A DNA stretch of 64,000 nucleotides from Symsagittifera roscoffensis. Lineage: Eukaryota; Xenacoelomorpha; Acoela; Convolutidae. The stretch lies in assembly GCF_963678635.1 (NCBI RefSeq), contig NC_087071.1, positions 10,925,088 to 10,989,087 of the forward strand, read 5' to 3'. Below the pieces are notes generated by a model. That model did no database searches. It worked only from the letters and a program-made list of their open reading frames with translations, and was not told the DNA's origin. Below are positions 9,579 through 17,743 of this stretch, one piece after another. The position numbers were made by a program, and so were the translations under genes. Position 1 is the stretch's first letter, and every line of letters begins with the position of its first letter.

Positions 9579-10745
9579 GTGAAGGAACTGGATCTAGAGA
9601 GTTTGGAATGCAGGCGAGAGTTGGCGGAAACCCTGGGGATCGAACGAGTGTCGCACGAGGATTTGAATAGACATCATTGCGTAGACTGGTTGAAAGCTCA
9701 CGAGGCGCACTTCTCGAGAGCGAAGTTAATGGAGACCACAGACCTGACTGGAATTCCCACAAAAGCGATCATGGGACCCATTAACTACAGGCCTCTCAAG
9801 CTGTTGGGGAGTCCTGGACTTATAGTAGAACCTCCCAAGCACCGAACTGGCATCGCCAGGATCAGGTTGGCAACCCCGGCGCAGTTGAAGGTGGTAGACA
9901 AGCTACTCAATCCGGGGGGGATGGAATTGCTTGATGCCGCTTACGAAGGTCCGAAGTTGGCAGAAGATCCCAGGTACGGGAAGCCCAGTGGCGGCACCCA
10001 ACTGGCCAAAACTCTGGCAGTTTATGATAGAGCAGATCCAGCTGCTGCAAGAGTAGTCATTGTGGCGGGATCGGACTTCGAAGGAACGTCTCCCAAGTTG
10101 TTCTGGCCGGAGACTCTGGTATACTCTTTGCCAGGAGCCGAATTGAACCAGATGTTGACTCTAGTGGTGGCAATAAAGTCGGAGATGCCCTGTGAACCTG
10201 AGCTGCTATTGTTTGCAGGAATGAATGATCACCTGCACGCGATGGGACTTCTTGAGCAACTGAAGGGCAAGGAGATTCCGACATCAAGGAAGATATGGGA
10301 GGCCATTCAGGCGTTATTTGCGGCGATGAATGAGGTACAAGAGAACGTAGCCTCGAGATTTGGGTCTAAGACGAAGGTGGTGTTTACCACATCCCCTGGA
10401 TACGCAAATATGCCACCCGCCCTACAATTCGTGTACGCGGTCTTGATCCTAACAGCAGAAGGGAGTGAATGGCGGATTCTGATGGCAGCCCCCAATCGAG
10501 AGCTGGAGCCATCGAACCTGAGGCTTTACAAATCAGAAGTGGCGGCGGCATGGACTGACATATCTCATGCACTGAGGGGCTTTTACGGACTAGCCGACGT
10601 CCTGATTGTATTGGATGAGGTACTCTTGCTAGAGATATCGAACTTTGCTAGACAACTCAAGTTCAGCCCAGTCATCGGGGACGACCACCCGGCGATAAAC
10701 CAGTTGACGGCCAGCCTGTCCTGTGGTTTCGGAGTATGGATGTGA
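9579..10745 (+). CDS. Second, divergent SGNH-like domain
   Basis: This ORF follows the SGNH ORF in the same frame after the single stop at 9567-9569, so it is probably part of one longer protein. Residues ~155-345 have the layout of a second SGNH fold: a hydrophobic strand ending in Gly164-Ser165-Asp166 (GSD instead of GDS), Gly187 in 'LPGAEL', Gly-Met-Asn-Asp at 214-217 (block III), and Asp327-x-x-His330 in 'WTDISHAL' (block V). The match is weaker than in the domain before it, so activity is uncertain. In copy A a 5-bp tandem duplication (cctgt) near 10718 shifts the end of the ORF. Without it the frame would run on into the long ORF starting at 10736, as it does in copy B. Confidence 0.65.
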   Translation: MKELDLESLECRRELAETLGIERVSHEDLNRHHCVDWLKAHEAHFSRAKLMETTDLTGIPTKAIMGPINYRPLKLLGSPGLIVEPPKHRTGIARIRLATPAQLKVVDKLLNPGGMELLDAAYEGPKLAEDPRYGKPSGGTQLAKTLAVYDRADPAAARVVIVAGSDFEGTSPKLFWPETLVYSLPGAELNQMLTLVVAIKSEMPCEPELLLFAGMNDHLHAMGLLEQLKGKEIPTSRKIWEAIQALFAAMNEVQENVASRFGSKTKVVFTTSPGYANMPPALQFVYAVLILTAEGSEWRILMAAPNRELEPSNLRLYKSEVAAAWTDISHALRGFYGLADVLIVLDEVLLLEISNFARQLKFSPVIGDDHPAINQLTASLSCGFGVWM

Positions 10746-13700
10746 AAGTCGCAAATTCCACCAGCAGGTCTAGAGCTCCCAGCAACGAGAGAAGAAATGT
10801 GGTCGAGACGGAAAAACAGTTAGAATCGATGAAATATCGCTTGACTCAAGAGAATGGCTGGTGGCCATTCCTGACACCAAGGCTGGAGAACGTCACGAAT
10901 AAGACGAGGGAGGAAGCACCACTCCTCGTGAAACAAGTCTGGAGTTTTCTAGAGAAGCAACTGGAGCTAGCTGAAACGAGAGACATGACGGTGGCTAGAT
11001 TTGTCTCGGCCGCCAATGAAGTGACGATTGGGGGATTTTGGAGAGAGCACGCCAACGGCGAACTGAAGACTAGGAGTGATTACGAGATTCTCAAGTTCTT
11101 GAGTCCTTGCTGTGAGAAAGAATTCTTGGCAGGAGTGTTCGGCACCACGGCGACTATCTTCGGAGCCTTCGTACAGGAGATACTGGGCATGTCCATCAGC
11201 CTGCTCTTGGCCCTGTATTTGGTTTACCCCAGATACTTGTTCAACAGGGGCCCAGCATACATGTTTAGTCGAGGAGTGGAGACACTTCGAGTTGATGGGT
11301 ACCTGGCACTAGTACTCTTGACCCATGGGGAATTGGTGTCGTTTCATCGGTTAATGGAATATGGAGAACCTCTGTCTATGGGGAGAGTCCACACGAGCAT
11401 TGAAACCAGCTCCTACAAGTGTGCCGCAGGGTTGAAGACACTGCTGGTACAATACCTCATGATGCAGATTCGGTACATGACGGGTGAAGATGAGAATCCA
11501 ACCTCGAGAGAAGAATGGAAGAAGGCAAACAGAGGGATGCCTCTGTTGACGGACCTGTGCCTGGCAATGAGGTCGGACCCAATGGGGATAATCCGGGGTC
11601 TAGAGGAGGTGGTGACCTGCATTTATGGTCCAGCAGTGACGTACGCGTTTCCAGATCCCCTGGTGATAACGTATCGTCACTCGGTGACGCACTTGAGTCT
11701 CATCAGCGTACTGGATGGTACAGCGCTGAATTGGTGTCAGCAGGAGGTGCTCAGAGCGCGTATGAGCAACACGGTACTCTTCGGAAAAGTGAAAGATGCC
11801 GAAATGATAGTGTGCAACTTCAGGGGACAAATGCAATGTAGAATGGGAGGCAAGCGAGAGGGCCCCATTGAAATGTATCCAAAGTTTTGGAACCTAAACC
11901 CATTGACGGCCGACGGACGAGAAGTCTTGAGAATTCCCGCCTGGAAGGAGTGCTTTGCACTAGTCAAGAGGGAGCTGGAGGCCATAATGGAGAAAGAAAT
12001 CCTACCAGCCACCATGCCAGAGTTCCCGACAGTCAGGAGGATGACCTTGGGAATGAACAGTCCCTTGGTGGTTCCCTCCATAATGGCGAAGATGATGACG
12101 GAGGAAACGCAGAGGCATTTCACGGATGGCTGGGATCCCCTGTTCGTCGGCTACACGGCGGCGGTCTACTTCCACACCAGCGAGATGAAGGTAAATTCGT
12201 GGACGACGCAAGCGAAACAGAGTAGAGGTTCGCAGCCCCCTGGATATGAGGTGCGGAAAGTCTTGAGGACTCTTGAGAAGGAGGGACTTGAGAATATGCT
12301 ACCCATATGGGATGATGGCAGGATGATCGTGATGGAGGGGCACGTCGCATTGGTGGACGAAATGAAATTTGCCACGAGAAAATACAAGGCACCCTATGGC
12401 TTGGAACAAGTAGAAGTGATACAGGAGGGAACAGAACTAGATGCAGCAGGTCAACTGCATGTAGCCCTGACGGAATATGAAAAGCTGGATCCTACGACAC
12501 CGTCACCATTGTCTGTAGACACGCCTGGAGACAAGAGGAGTGGACCCGTTGAGGACCGATTCAAAAGAATTCTCGAGAGAAGAAGAAATGAATCAGAAGA
12601 AGAGAGTATGGATGAAACTCTCAGTGAAGCTGGAGAAGATATGGAGGTAGGGAATACGCCTGAACCAGGGCCATCAGGGGAGGAACTCACCACTCAAGAG
12701 CTGTTGAAAGACTTGAGCGAAGAGAATTGGGCAGACACTGCTACCCCACCTCTGAACCCGTCCCCTCGGAAGAACCTGGAGTTGCCATTGGCAGGTGAGA
12801 CCTTCAATATGGGGATGTTACTCTTGAGCTCGGAGGAAAGGGAGAAGAACACGTTCGAAGGGAACAGGGACATATTCTTGGGATCTCTCAAGGATGACGC
12901 TTGGCAGGAATTCTTGGAGGAATTCAATCAAGAAGTGGGCAGCGAGACGACGCTGGACAAGTTCAAGAAGGAACTGTGGGACGCAGTAATGAGATTTGGG
13001 GAACCGCTCCTGATAGGAACGGGCCTGGATGAGAAAGCAAGAAAAGAGCTGCTGAACAAGCTAGTGGAGCTGAGGAACGCACGATCGAAGGCTAGAGAAG
13101 AAAAATGTGAGGACAGCTCTACTCTGAAACAAAAAACTGTAGATAAAATGGTTGATGATATAAAAAGGGATAAGGTTGGGACTAGTAATATGATTAAAAG
13201 TACTAATATCCTTAAGGCTCGAGCAAGGGGGAGGCAAGAGTTGGAAGGAGTGGATGGAGAGGTCGAATCAGTGATGATAGCCACAACACCCTCAAGCAGA
13301 GATGTGAAGACTCGCAAGAGGAAGAGAGAGGTGGAAGGATTGGGTAGTCCTTCAGTGGATGCTGTTTCGGAAGGAAACTTGAGAGAGACGGCGCCCATCG
13401 TTTTGGCTCGATGCAAGACGGCGGCATACAAGAACAGCTCGGAGCTCAGGAGACCACTTGAAATAGAAAATGAAATAGAGGTTTCCGCCAGTTCGACGTC
13501 GGAAGAAGACTTCAAGCCTCAGAAGATAAACGTGAAGAGAGGTTCAACGAACGGACAGGTAGGGGAAGTGGATGTCGGCAAAGAATGGACCTCGATGGCA
13601 CATCAGGACATGGGCAAACAGGTGACGAGTGATCCGTTGGAGAGGAACAAGACGAGGAACACTTCCCGGACGTGGTGGGTGGCCCTCGAAACATTGAAGG

Positions 13701-16396
13701 AAATGGAGGACTGCTTGAAGAAGTTGGACAGTGGAGTAGCTCGCAAGCGACGCAATTGGGCCACCCAGCAAAAAGCCGAGGTTAATAAGATAGAAATGGC
13801 AAATCACCTGAAGAGGTCCTGGCAGAGTTTGTTGAAGGATCATTTTGAAGAGGCGATGAGGACACCCTCATCAGCACCGCCATTAATGGCGAATCCCTTC
13901 TTTAGAACTGCGGGACAATTAATGTTCACCTGGAGTCTGGTGGGAACAGAGTTGGAGACATTGACCTCGTATGACAGGCTGAAGTTGGGAAGCAAGAAGC
14001 TAGAGGTGTATCAGGCACTGATGCAACACGTGGCCAGGGACAATTCAGGCTTGATCCTGGCTAGAAGAAAAGATGCCACATGTTTCTTGAGATGGATAAT
14101 GTCAATGATGTCTGATAGCACCATCCTGGCATGCCACCAGAGAGCAAGCGGAAGTAAAACCATGGAAAAAAGAGTCTCAACGATCATCTTTTACGTATAT
14201 CAGAGTACAGGAATAGAGAAGGAAGATGGTTCCAGACTATCCTTAGAGAACCATCGAAAGCTGGACGAGGTACGGAGGTTCTCTAATAAGAAGTTCGAGG
14301 AAGAACATGATGTTCACCGTAACCTGGCCTCGTCAGAACAGTACTCGAGACTCAGTGAGAAGGGGGAATACCAATATGTGTCTGGAGTGATGGGAATAGC
14401 CTACAATACCTTCTTAGACTCGGAAGCTGGAGGAGCCCACAGAAACCATGAGGTAGCGGAGCTACTGAAGTTTTGGACAGAAAGAATAATGGAAATAGAC
14501 GCGGTGGAAAGAGAGGGGCCGAGCCTGGGCCTGATTCTTGAGAAAACACCAGAGGTGGTAAGCATACCGCGCTCAAACAAGAGAGTTGAAGTGAACATGG
14601 GCGGTGGAAATGGCTTGTTAATCACGAACTTGGGAGTGATATGGAAGCTACTAAGACCCTCCTGGTGTCCACATCCCCATGCGAGTCTAATCGAGGAAAC
14701 CACCGAGCGAGTGAGGTTAGCACCAACGGAAGATGAAGATCTGGCGAATTTGAGTGTGCTGCATAAGCTAATCACGCCCCAGATGCAAGAGCCAAGCGAA
14801 AGGACGAGCAATCCCGGGTCAGCAAAGAAATTGGAGCCGGGTAGCTGTCTGGATTCGACGTGTGGGAACGGAGAGCACATCTGCGATGGACGGTCATGCG
14901 TCAGAATACTGTCATTTCAAAAAGAAGACCTGGTCACTTGGTTCGAAGACATCACAGAAAGGGAGAAAAGTGAAGTGCAGATAGTAGCGGAATGTTACGC
15001 GAGAACCACGGTGAATATAGCGACAGCTCTCGGATTCTTCTCGAGAATGTGTGGTCTGCAGGCACTGGAGAGACTGGAATCTGAACATCATTTAGTGACG
15101 GCGTTGAGCGTAGAATCATGGCCCGGGGTGTTGCAGGTGACTCAAAAACACATCCGGAGCTGGAAGGTTGGTCTTGAGGCGGAAATGGGGTTTCCCATGA
15201 GCGAAGCTTATGGCTTGCCATTGAACGCGAAATCGCTGATAGGGTCAATGATGGCCAACTTGTGCGGAAGCCACTACCCGCTACACATGGCGATGGTGGA
15301 AGTGTCCAGCCAGAGAAAACTGGTGGACAAGGCCTTCTCAGTGCCCAAGTGCGTGAGGTTGGCTCGGATATCGCATCACTCGCACAAGTTGTTGAGAAAA
15401 ATCAAAGGGACAGTACCAAAAGAATTGAGAGATGACTTGAGTGAAATCTGGGGAGAAGATCTTCTGAAGTTGGAAAGAGAAAACACAAGCGATCACGAGA
15501 GACAAAACGTGATCGGAAAACCTGTGGGAAGTACTCCGAACCTGGAAGATAACGACACGATGCACGAGAAAATGATGGAGCTTGAGCCTCTCTTGGAAGC
15601 CTCAGGGGAGCGTAATCTCAGGAGCATTGAGATCTCTCATGGGGAATGCCCATGCCACTGTTTGGCACAAACGGTGTGGTATCCAGATCACAAGAACCTT
15701 TGCCTGGTGTGGGATGTGGAAGAGATTCGGTCGATCGGACTACCGGATCACCGGCAGAAGGTGACGCTCTTAGTAGTGAGTACGATGTTAGCTCTGAGAT
15801 GGATAGAAGAGAATATAACGAAGTATCGGGAGGCGACGACGCCAACGGCTGAGTCAATATACGCGATAGACTACAGCAGGAGACTCGAGTTGTTTGAGAC
15901 TGCGTGCAAAGTGTTCGCCATACCGACGGAAGTCAGGCACGTATGGAGTCGCATGAGGTACTTTCCGTGGTTTCGGGCGACACTGACGTCTTGGTTGTAC
16001 ATGACAACGAAAAATCACATGAGAAAACATCAAAAAGAGTATCGACAGTTCCAGGCTGAGATTGGGCCGGAAGCTTTCAAGAGACCCCTGCTAACCCATC
16101 GTAACGCGATCACGACAGGATGGAAAAGAGTGGGTAAGATGTCTAGAGACAATACCAAAGCAAGGGAGTCGATACTAGAGGAGGATCTGGCGAAGAACGT
16201 GAGCTTGAGCCTGCACAACTCCTTTTGCTTGAACCGAGAAGCTAGGGTGAAGGCACTACCCAACCAAGCAAAGAGGTTGCAGGAGCAGAGAGAATGGATG
16301 CGATCCTATGAACAGCTGAAGGCTTGGGAGGAGATTGTGATTAGCTCCGACGATGAAGAGGAACTGTTGAGACAGTTTGCCGTATCTAGCACTTGA
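10736..16396 (+). CDS. Very long unrecognised retroelement protein (1,886 aa)
   Basis: I do not recognise this protein. It is uninterrupted here for 5.66 kb. Residues ~1-560 are compact, with several hydrophobic stretches (around 145-170, 'SISLLLALYLVYP'), but no clear signal peptide. Residues ~590-950 are acidic, Ser/Glu-rich and probably disordered. A Cys-rich patch ('CLDSTCGNGEHICDGRSC') lies near residue 1380 and may bind metal. The C-terminal ~450 residues are again compact and rich in Trp, His and Cys. The last residues contain 'EIVISSDDEEE', a typical SUMO-interaction motif (hydrophobic core then Ser/Asp/Glu). Copy B keeps the sequence at high identity over the whole length, which suggests it was under selection in the parent elements. 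The ATG at 10736 may be internal: in copy B the frame is open upstream into the second SGNH-like domain. Confidence 0.8.
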   Translation: MDVKVANSTSRSRAPSNERRNVVETEKQLESMKYRLTQENGWWPFLTPRLENVTNKTREEAPLLVKQVWSFLEKQLELAETRDMTVARFVSAANEVTIGGFWREHANGELKTRSDYEILKFLSPCCEKEFLAGVFGTTATIFGAFVQEILGMSISLLLALYLVYPRYLFNRGPAYMFSRGVETLRVDGYLALVLLTHGELVSFHRLMEYGEPLSMGRVHTSIETSSYKCAAGLKTLLVQYLMMQIRYMTGEDENPTSREEWKKANRGMPLLTDLCLAMRSDPMGIIRGLEEVVTCIYGPAVTYAFPDPLVITYRHSVTHLSLISVLDGTALNWCQQEVLRARMSNTVLFGKVKDAEMIVCNFRGQMQCRMGGKREGPIEMYPKFWNLNPLTADGREVLRIPAWKECFALVKRELEAIMEKEILPATMPEFPTVRRMTLGMNSPLVVPSIMAKMMTEETQRHFTDGWDPLFVGYTAAVYFHTSEMKVNSWTTQAKQSRGSQPPGYEVRKVLRTLEKEGLENMLPIWDDGRMIVMEGHVALVDEMKFATRKYKAPYGLEQVEVIQEGTELDAAGQLHVALTEYEKLDPTTPSPLSVDTPGDKRSGPVEDRFKRILERRRNESEEESMDETLSEAGEDMEVGNTPEPGPSGEELTTQELLKDLSEENWADTATPPLNPSPRKNLELPLAGETFNMGMLLLSSEEREKNTFEGNRDIFLGSLKDDAWQEFLEEFNQEVGSETTLDKFKKELWDAVMRFGEPLLIGTGLDEKARKELLNKLVELRNARSKAREEKCEDSSTLKQKTVDKMVDDIKRDKVGTSNMIKSTNILKARARGRQELEGVDGEVESVMIATTPSSRDVKTRKRKREVEGLGSPSVDAVSEGNLRETAPIVLARCKTAAYKNSSELRRPLEIENEIEVSASSTSEEDFKPQKINVKRGSTNGQVGEVDVGKEWTSMAHQDMGKQVTSDPLERNKTRNTSRTWWVALETLKEMEDCLKKLDSGVARKRRNWATQQKAEVNKIEMANHLKRSWQSLLKDHFEEAMRTPSSAPPLMANPFFRTAGQLMFTWSLVGTELETLTSYDRLKLGSKKLEVYQALMQHVARDNSGLILARRKDATCFLRWIMSMMSDSTILACHQRASGSKTMEKRVSTIIFYVYQSTGIEKEDGSRLSLENHRKLDEVRRFSNKKFEEEHDVHRNLASSEQYSRLSEKGEYQYVSGVMGIAYNTFLDSEAGGAHRNHEVAELLKFWTERIMEIDAVEREGPSLGLILEKTPEVVSIPRSNKRVEVNMGGGNGLLITNLGVIWKLLRPSWCPHPHASLIEETTERVRLAPTEDEDLANLSVLHKLITPQMQEPSERTSNPGSAKKLEPGSCLDSTCGNGEHICDGRSCVRILSFQKEDLVTWFEDITEREKSEVQIVAECYARTTVNIATALGFFSRMCGLQALERLESEHHLVTALSVESWPGVLQVTQKHIRSWKVGLEAEMGFPMSEAYGLPLNAKSLIGSMMANLCGSHYPLHMAMVEVSSQRKLVDKAFSVPKCVRLARISHHSHKLLRKIKGTVPKELRDDLSEIWGEDLLKLERENTSDHERQNVIGKPVGSTPNLEDNDTMHEKMMELEPLLEASGERNLRSIEISHGECPCHCLAQTVWYPDHKNLCLVWDVEEIRSIGLPDHRQKVTLLVVSTMLALRWIEENITKYREATTPTAESIYAIDYSRRLELFETACKVFAIPTEVRHVWSRMRYFPWFRATLTSWLYMTTKNHMRKHQKEYRQFQAEIGPEAFKRPLLTHRNAITTGWKRVGKMSRDNTKARESILEEDLAKNVSLSLHNSFCLNREARVKALPNQAKRLQEQREWMRSYEQLKAWEEIVISSDDEEELLRQFAVSST

Positions 16397-16862
16397 GGGT
16401 GCAGTACCTCCAAGGCGAAGAGTACGAGATGAATGGGCAAATCGGATGGATCTTGAGTCTTGAGAGGGTAGGGGGGCTTGAGCGTGGATCCGAGTGAAAC
16501 TTGGATTCACGAAAAAGAAATTTTAACAAAGCAAATATTGTTACTAATATACTATATTTATTATATAAATCGAAATGCTGCATGACAATTTCCTGATTGA
16601 ATAGGACAAAGGAGATTTTAAAATAATTTGCTTGAAAAGCGAAAATTCAAGGGTACAGGTGTATGCAGATTTTGGTTGCTGTTTAGCAATAGTGTGAAAA
16701 TTTTAAATGGCTGTGAATTTTGGGGTGTAGATAAGCTTAAATCTGCTGCAAACTTCTGTAAATGACCACTGGCACTGTATCTTGAGCAACACTCGGTATT
16801 TCTTGGACTCACTGGCAGAAGACAGCGCGCGATGAGGACATCGATCTCGAGTCCGGGGAGTA
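16397..16862 (+). other. 3' untranslated region of copy A
   Basis: Non-coding stretch between the last ORF and the 3' LTR, conserved in copy B. It contains a purine-only-like tract at 16462-16476 (purer in copy B), about 390 bp before the LTR, and a short purine tract directly at the LTR edge. No ORF is shared by both copies. Confidence 0.7.
16851..16862 (+). promoter_or_regulatory. Candidate polypurine tract next to the 3' LTR
   Basis: The sequence 'gtccggggagta' directly abuts the TG of the 3' LTR in copy A, and the same bases abut the 3' LTR of copy B. This is the position at which plus-strand cDNA synthesis is primed. It is short and not purely purine. The longer tract at 16462-16476 is an alternative or accessory primer site. 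Confidence 0.5.
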
Positions 16863-17396
16863 TGTGCCAGTCGGTCATATTTGGAAGTTTGACCTTGAGA
16901 GGAGCAAAAAACACTTGATTTTGGAGTGAAATTTAATTTTTCAAAATTTTGAATGGAACCTGTCATGCACGATTTTCTCGCGATAACTGAAAATCAGAAA
17001 AAAAAGAAGTCAGAACAATTTCAGAACAATTGACACACACACGCGGGAAAGTTGTAAGAAAAAGCAGTAGGAAATTGCTATTCGCAATTTCCATCACTAT
17101 AACAATCGAGAGTAGAGCTGTCCCATCTGTGACAGAGACGAGAGCATTCCCTCGAATTGGATTACAGCGACTGGAGTGTTATTCGGAACTGGACTAGAGT
17201 GAACCTTCGGTGGAAAGGTGGACAGCTTGAGTGTCCTAATGGTTCACAAGAAAACTATTGTCTAGAGTATAAACTCGTTCTCATTGTTAAAACTATAAAA
17301 CATTAGACTCATTTAGTTACGTTATTTAATTCTTGAGCGTGCTACTATGTGAGTACAAATTTAAATTCTAGAGTGTGTTTTATGATTGTTATGTTG

Positions 17397-17402
17397 AGGT
17401 AA
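17397..17402 (+). promoter_or_regulatory. Splice donor within the LTR
   Basis: 'gag|gtaagg' with GT at 17399-17400 is a near-perfect 5' splice site. It is conserved in both LTRs of copy B (minus-strand GT at 20786-20785 and 42751-42750). In a 5' LTR it could splice out gag-pol to express the second coding block. In this 3' LTR it could splice into host exons downstream. Confidence 0.5.
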
Positions 17403-17415
17403 GGCGAGTTTTAGG

Positions 17416-17438
17416 TTGATCCATCTGAAATGGATCAA
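17416..17438 (+). other. Perfect 9-bp hairpin just before the LTR polyadenylation signal
   Basis: The arms TTGATCCAT and ATGGATCAA are exact reverse complements around a 5-nt loop. The hairpin is found in all three LTRs (also 20747-20769 and 42712-42734); the stem is invariant, and in RNA sense the loop is the same (ctgaa) in each. It lies ~14 bp upstream of AATAAA, so it would sit near the RNA 3' end, probably in the R region. Confidence 0.7.
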
Positions 17439-17451
17439 AGTTCCACTGTCT

Positions 17452-17457
17452 AATAAA
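17452..17457 (+). terminator. Polyadenylation signal in the copy A LTR
   Basis: AATAAA in 'tctaataaaaaagt', conserved in both copy B LTRs (20728-20733 and 42693-42698, minus strand). It is the only conserved canonical poly(A) signal I saw in the LTR. Confidence 0.6.
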
Positions 17458-17743
17458 AAAGTAAGTTAACGGATTGTTCCGACCCGGTTTTTAACGGCGT
17501 TCATGTATTTTGGTATTTTGAGACCTAAGTATGGGAACGTTCTTAATTCTAGAGTGGGGGGATATTTTGGTAGTAGCCTTAAGCAGTAGCGGGTCGTAGT
17601 CTCATGTCACAAGCGAACCGAATTGGCTCCGACTGATTTGAGGTGGAAAAACACAAGAGATAGTGTCCCTGACTCTTGAGCCAATAGTTATAGGGCCTAT
17701 TTTTCTTAAGCCTCATGTGTGACTGCAGTAGACGAATGTTACA

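Larger units (their letters stand above)
1..17743 (+). mobile_element. Giant Ty3/gypsy-type LTR retroelement, copy A (5' end outside window)
   Basis: This is the 3' three-quarters of a giant LTR retroelement. In order it carries the gag zinc knuckles, protease, reverse transcriptase, RNase H, integrase and macro-like tail (2-7017), a 525-bp gap, a second coding block with coiled coil, two SGNH-type domains and a very long unknown protein (7543-16396), a 3' untranslated stretch, and the 3' LTR (16863-17743). It is collinear with copy B on the other strand: base 1 here corresponds to about base 38207 there, so roughly 5 kb (5' LTR, leader, gag start) lie off the left edge. Coding DNA of the two copies is very similar, while the LTRs are clearly more diverged. 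Copy A carries its own frame breaks near 3598, 8490, 9568 and 10720 and is probably not autonomous now. GC content is visibly higher than in the flanking host DNA. Confidence 0.93.
16863..17743 (+). repeat. 3' LTR of copy A
   Basis: An 881-bp terminal repeat beginning TGTGCC and ending GTTACA (canonical TG...CA). It aligns over its whole length with both LTRs of copy B but is visibly more diverged than they are from each other. It ends about 2 kb upstream of the first coding exon of the PHF10/SAYP gene, in the same orientation. It contains a consensus splice donor at 17399, a hairpin at 17416-17438 and an AATAAA at 17452. Confidence 0.92.

Noticed and set aside
12928-13515. Antisense ORFs of 100-250 codons inside the retroelement ORFs of both copies
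   Set aside because: They are Ser/Leu-rich shadows of the sense proteins, with no domain and no start context; they recur in both copies only because the sense strand is conserved.
7543-16396. Second coding block as an envelope glycoprotein, from its position after pol
   Set aside because: No signal peptide, no fusion peptide and no C-terminal membrane anchor are visible; the recognisable domains are a coiled coil and SGNH hydrolases.
16462-16476. Polypurine tract as the true edge of a longer 3' LTR
   Set aside because: Comparison of the two copy B LTRs shows homology stops at the TGTGCC edge ~390 bp further on, so the tract is internal.
16618-16966. ORFs overlapping the LTR start (minus strand in copy A, plus strand in copy B at 21239-21817)
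   Set aside because: They span the LTR boundary in antisense to the element and carry no recognisable domain; the frame is not kept equally in both copies.
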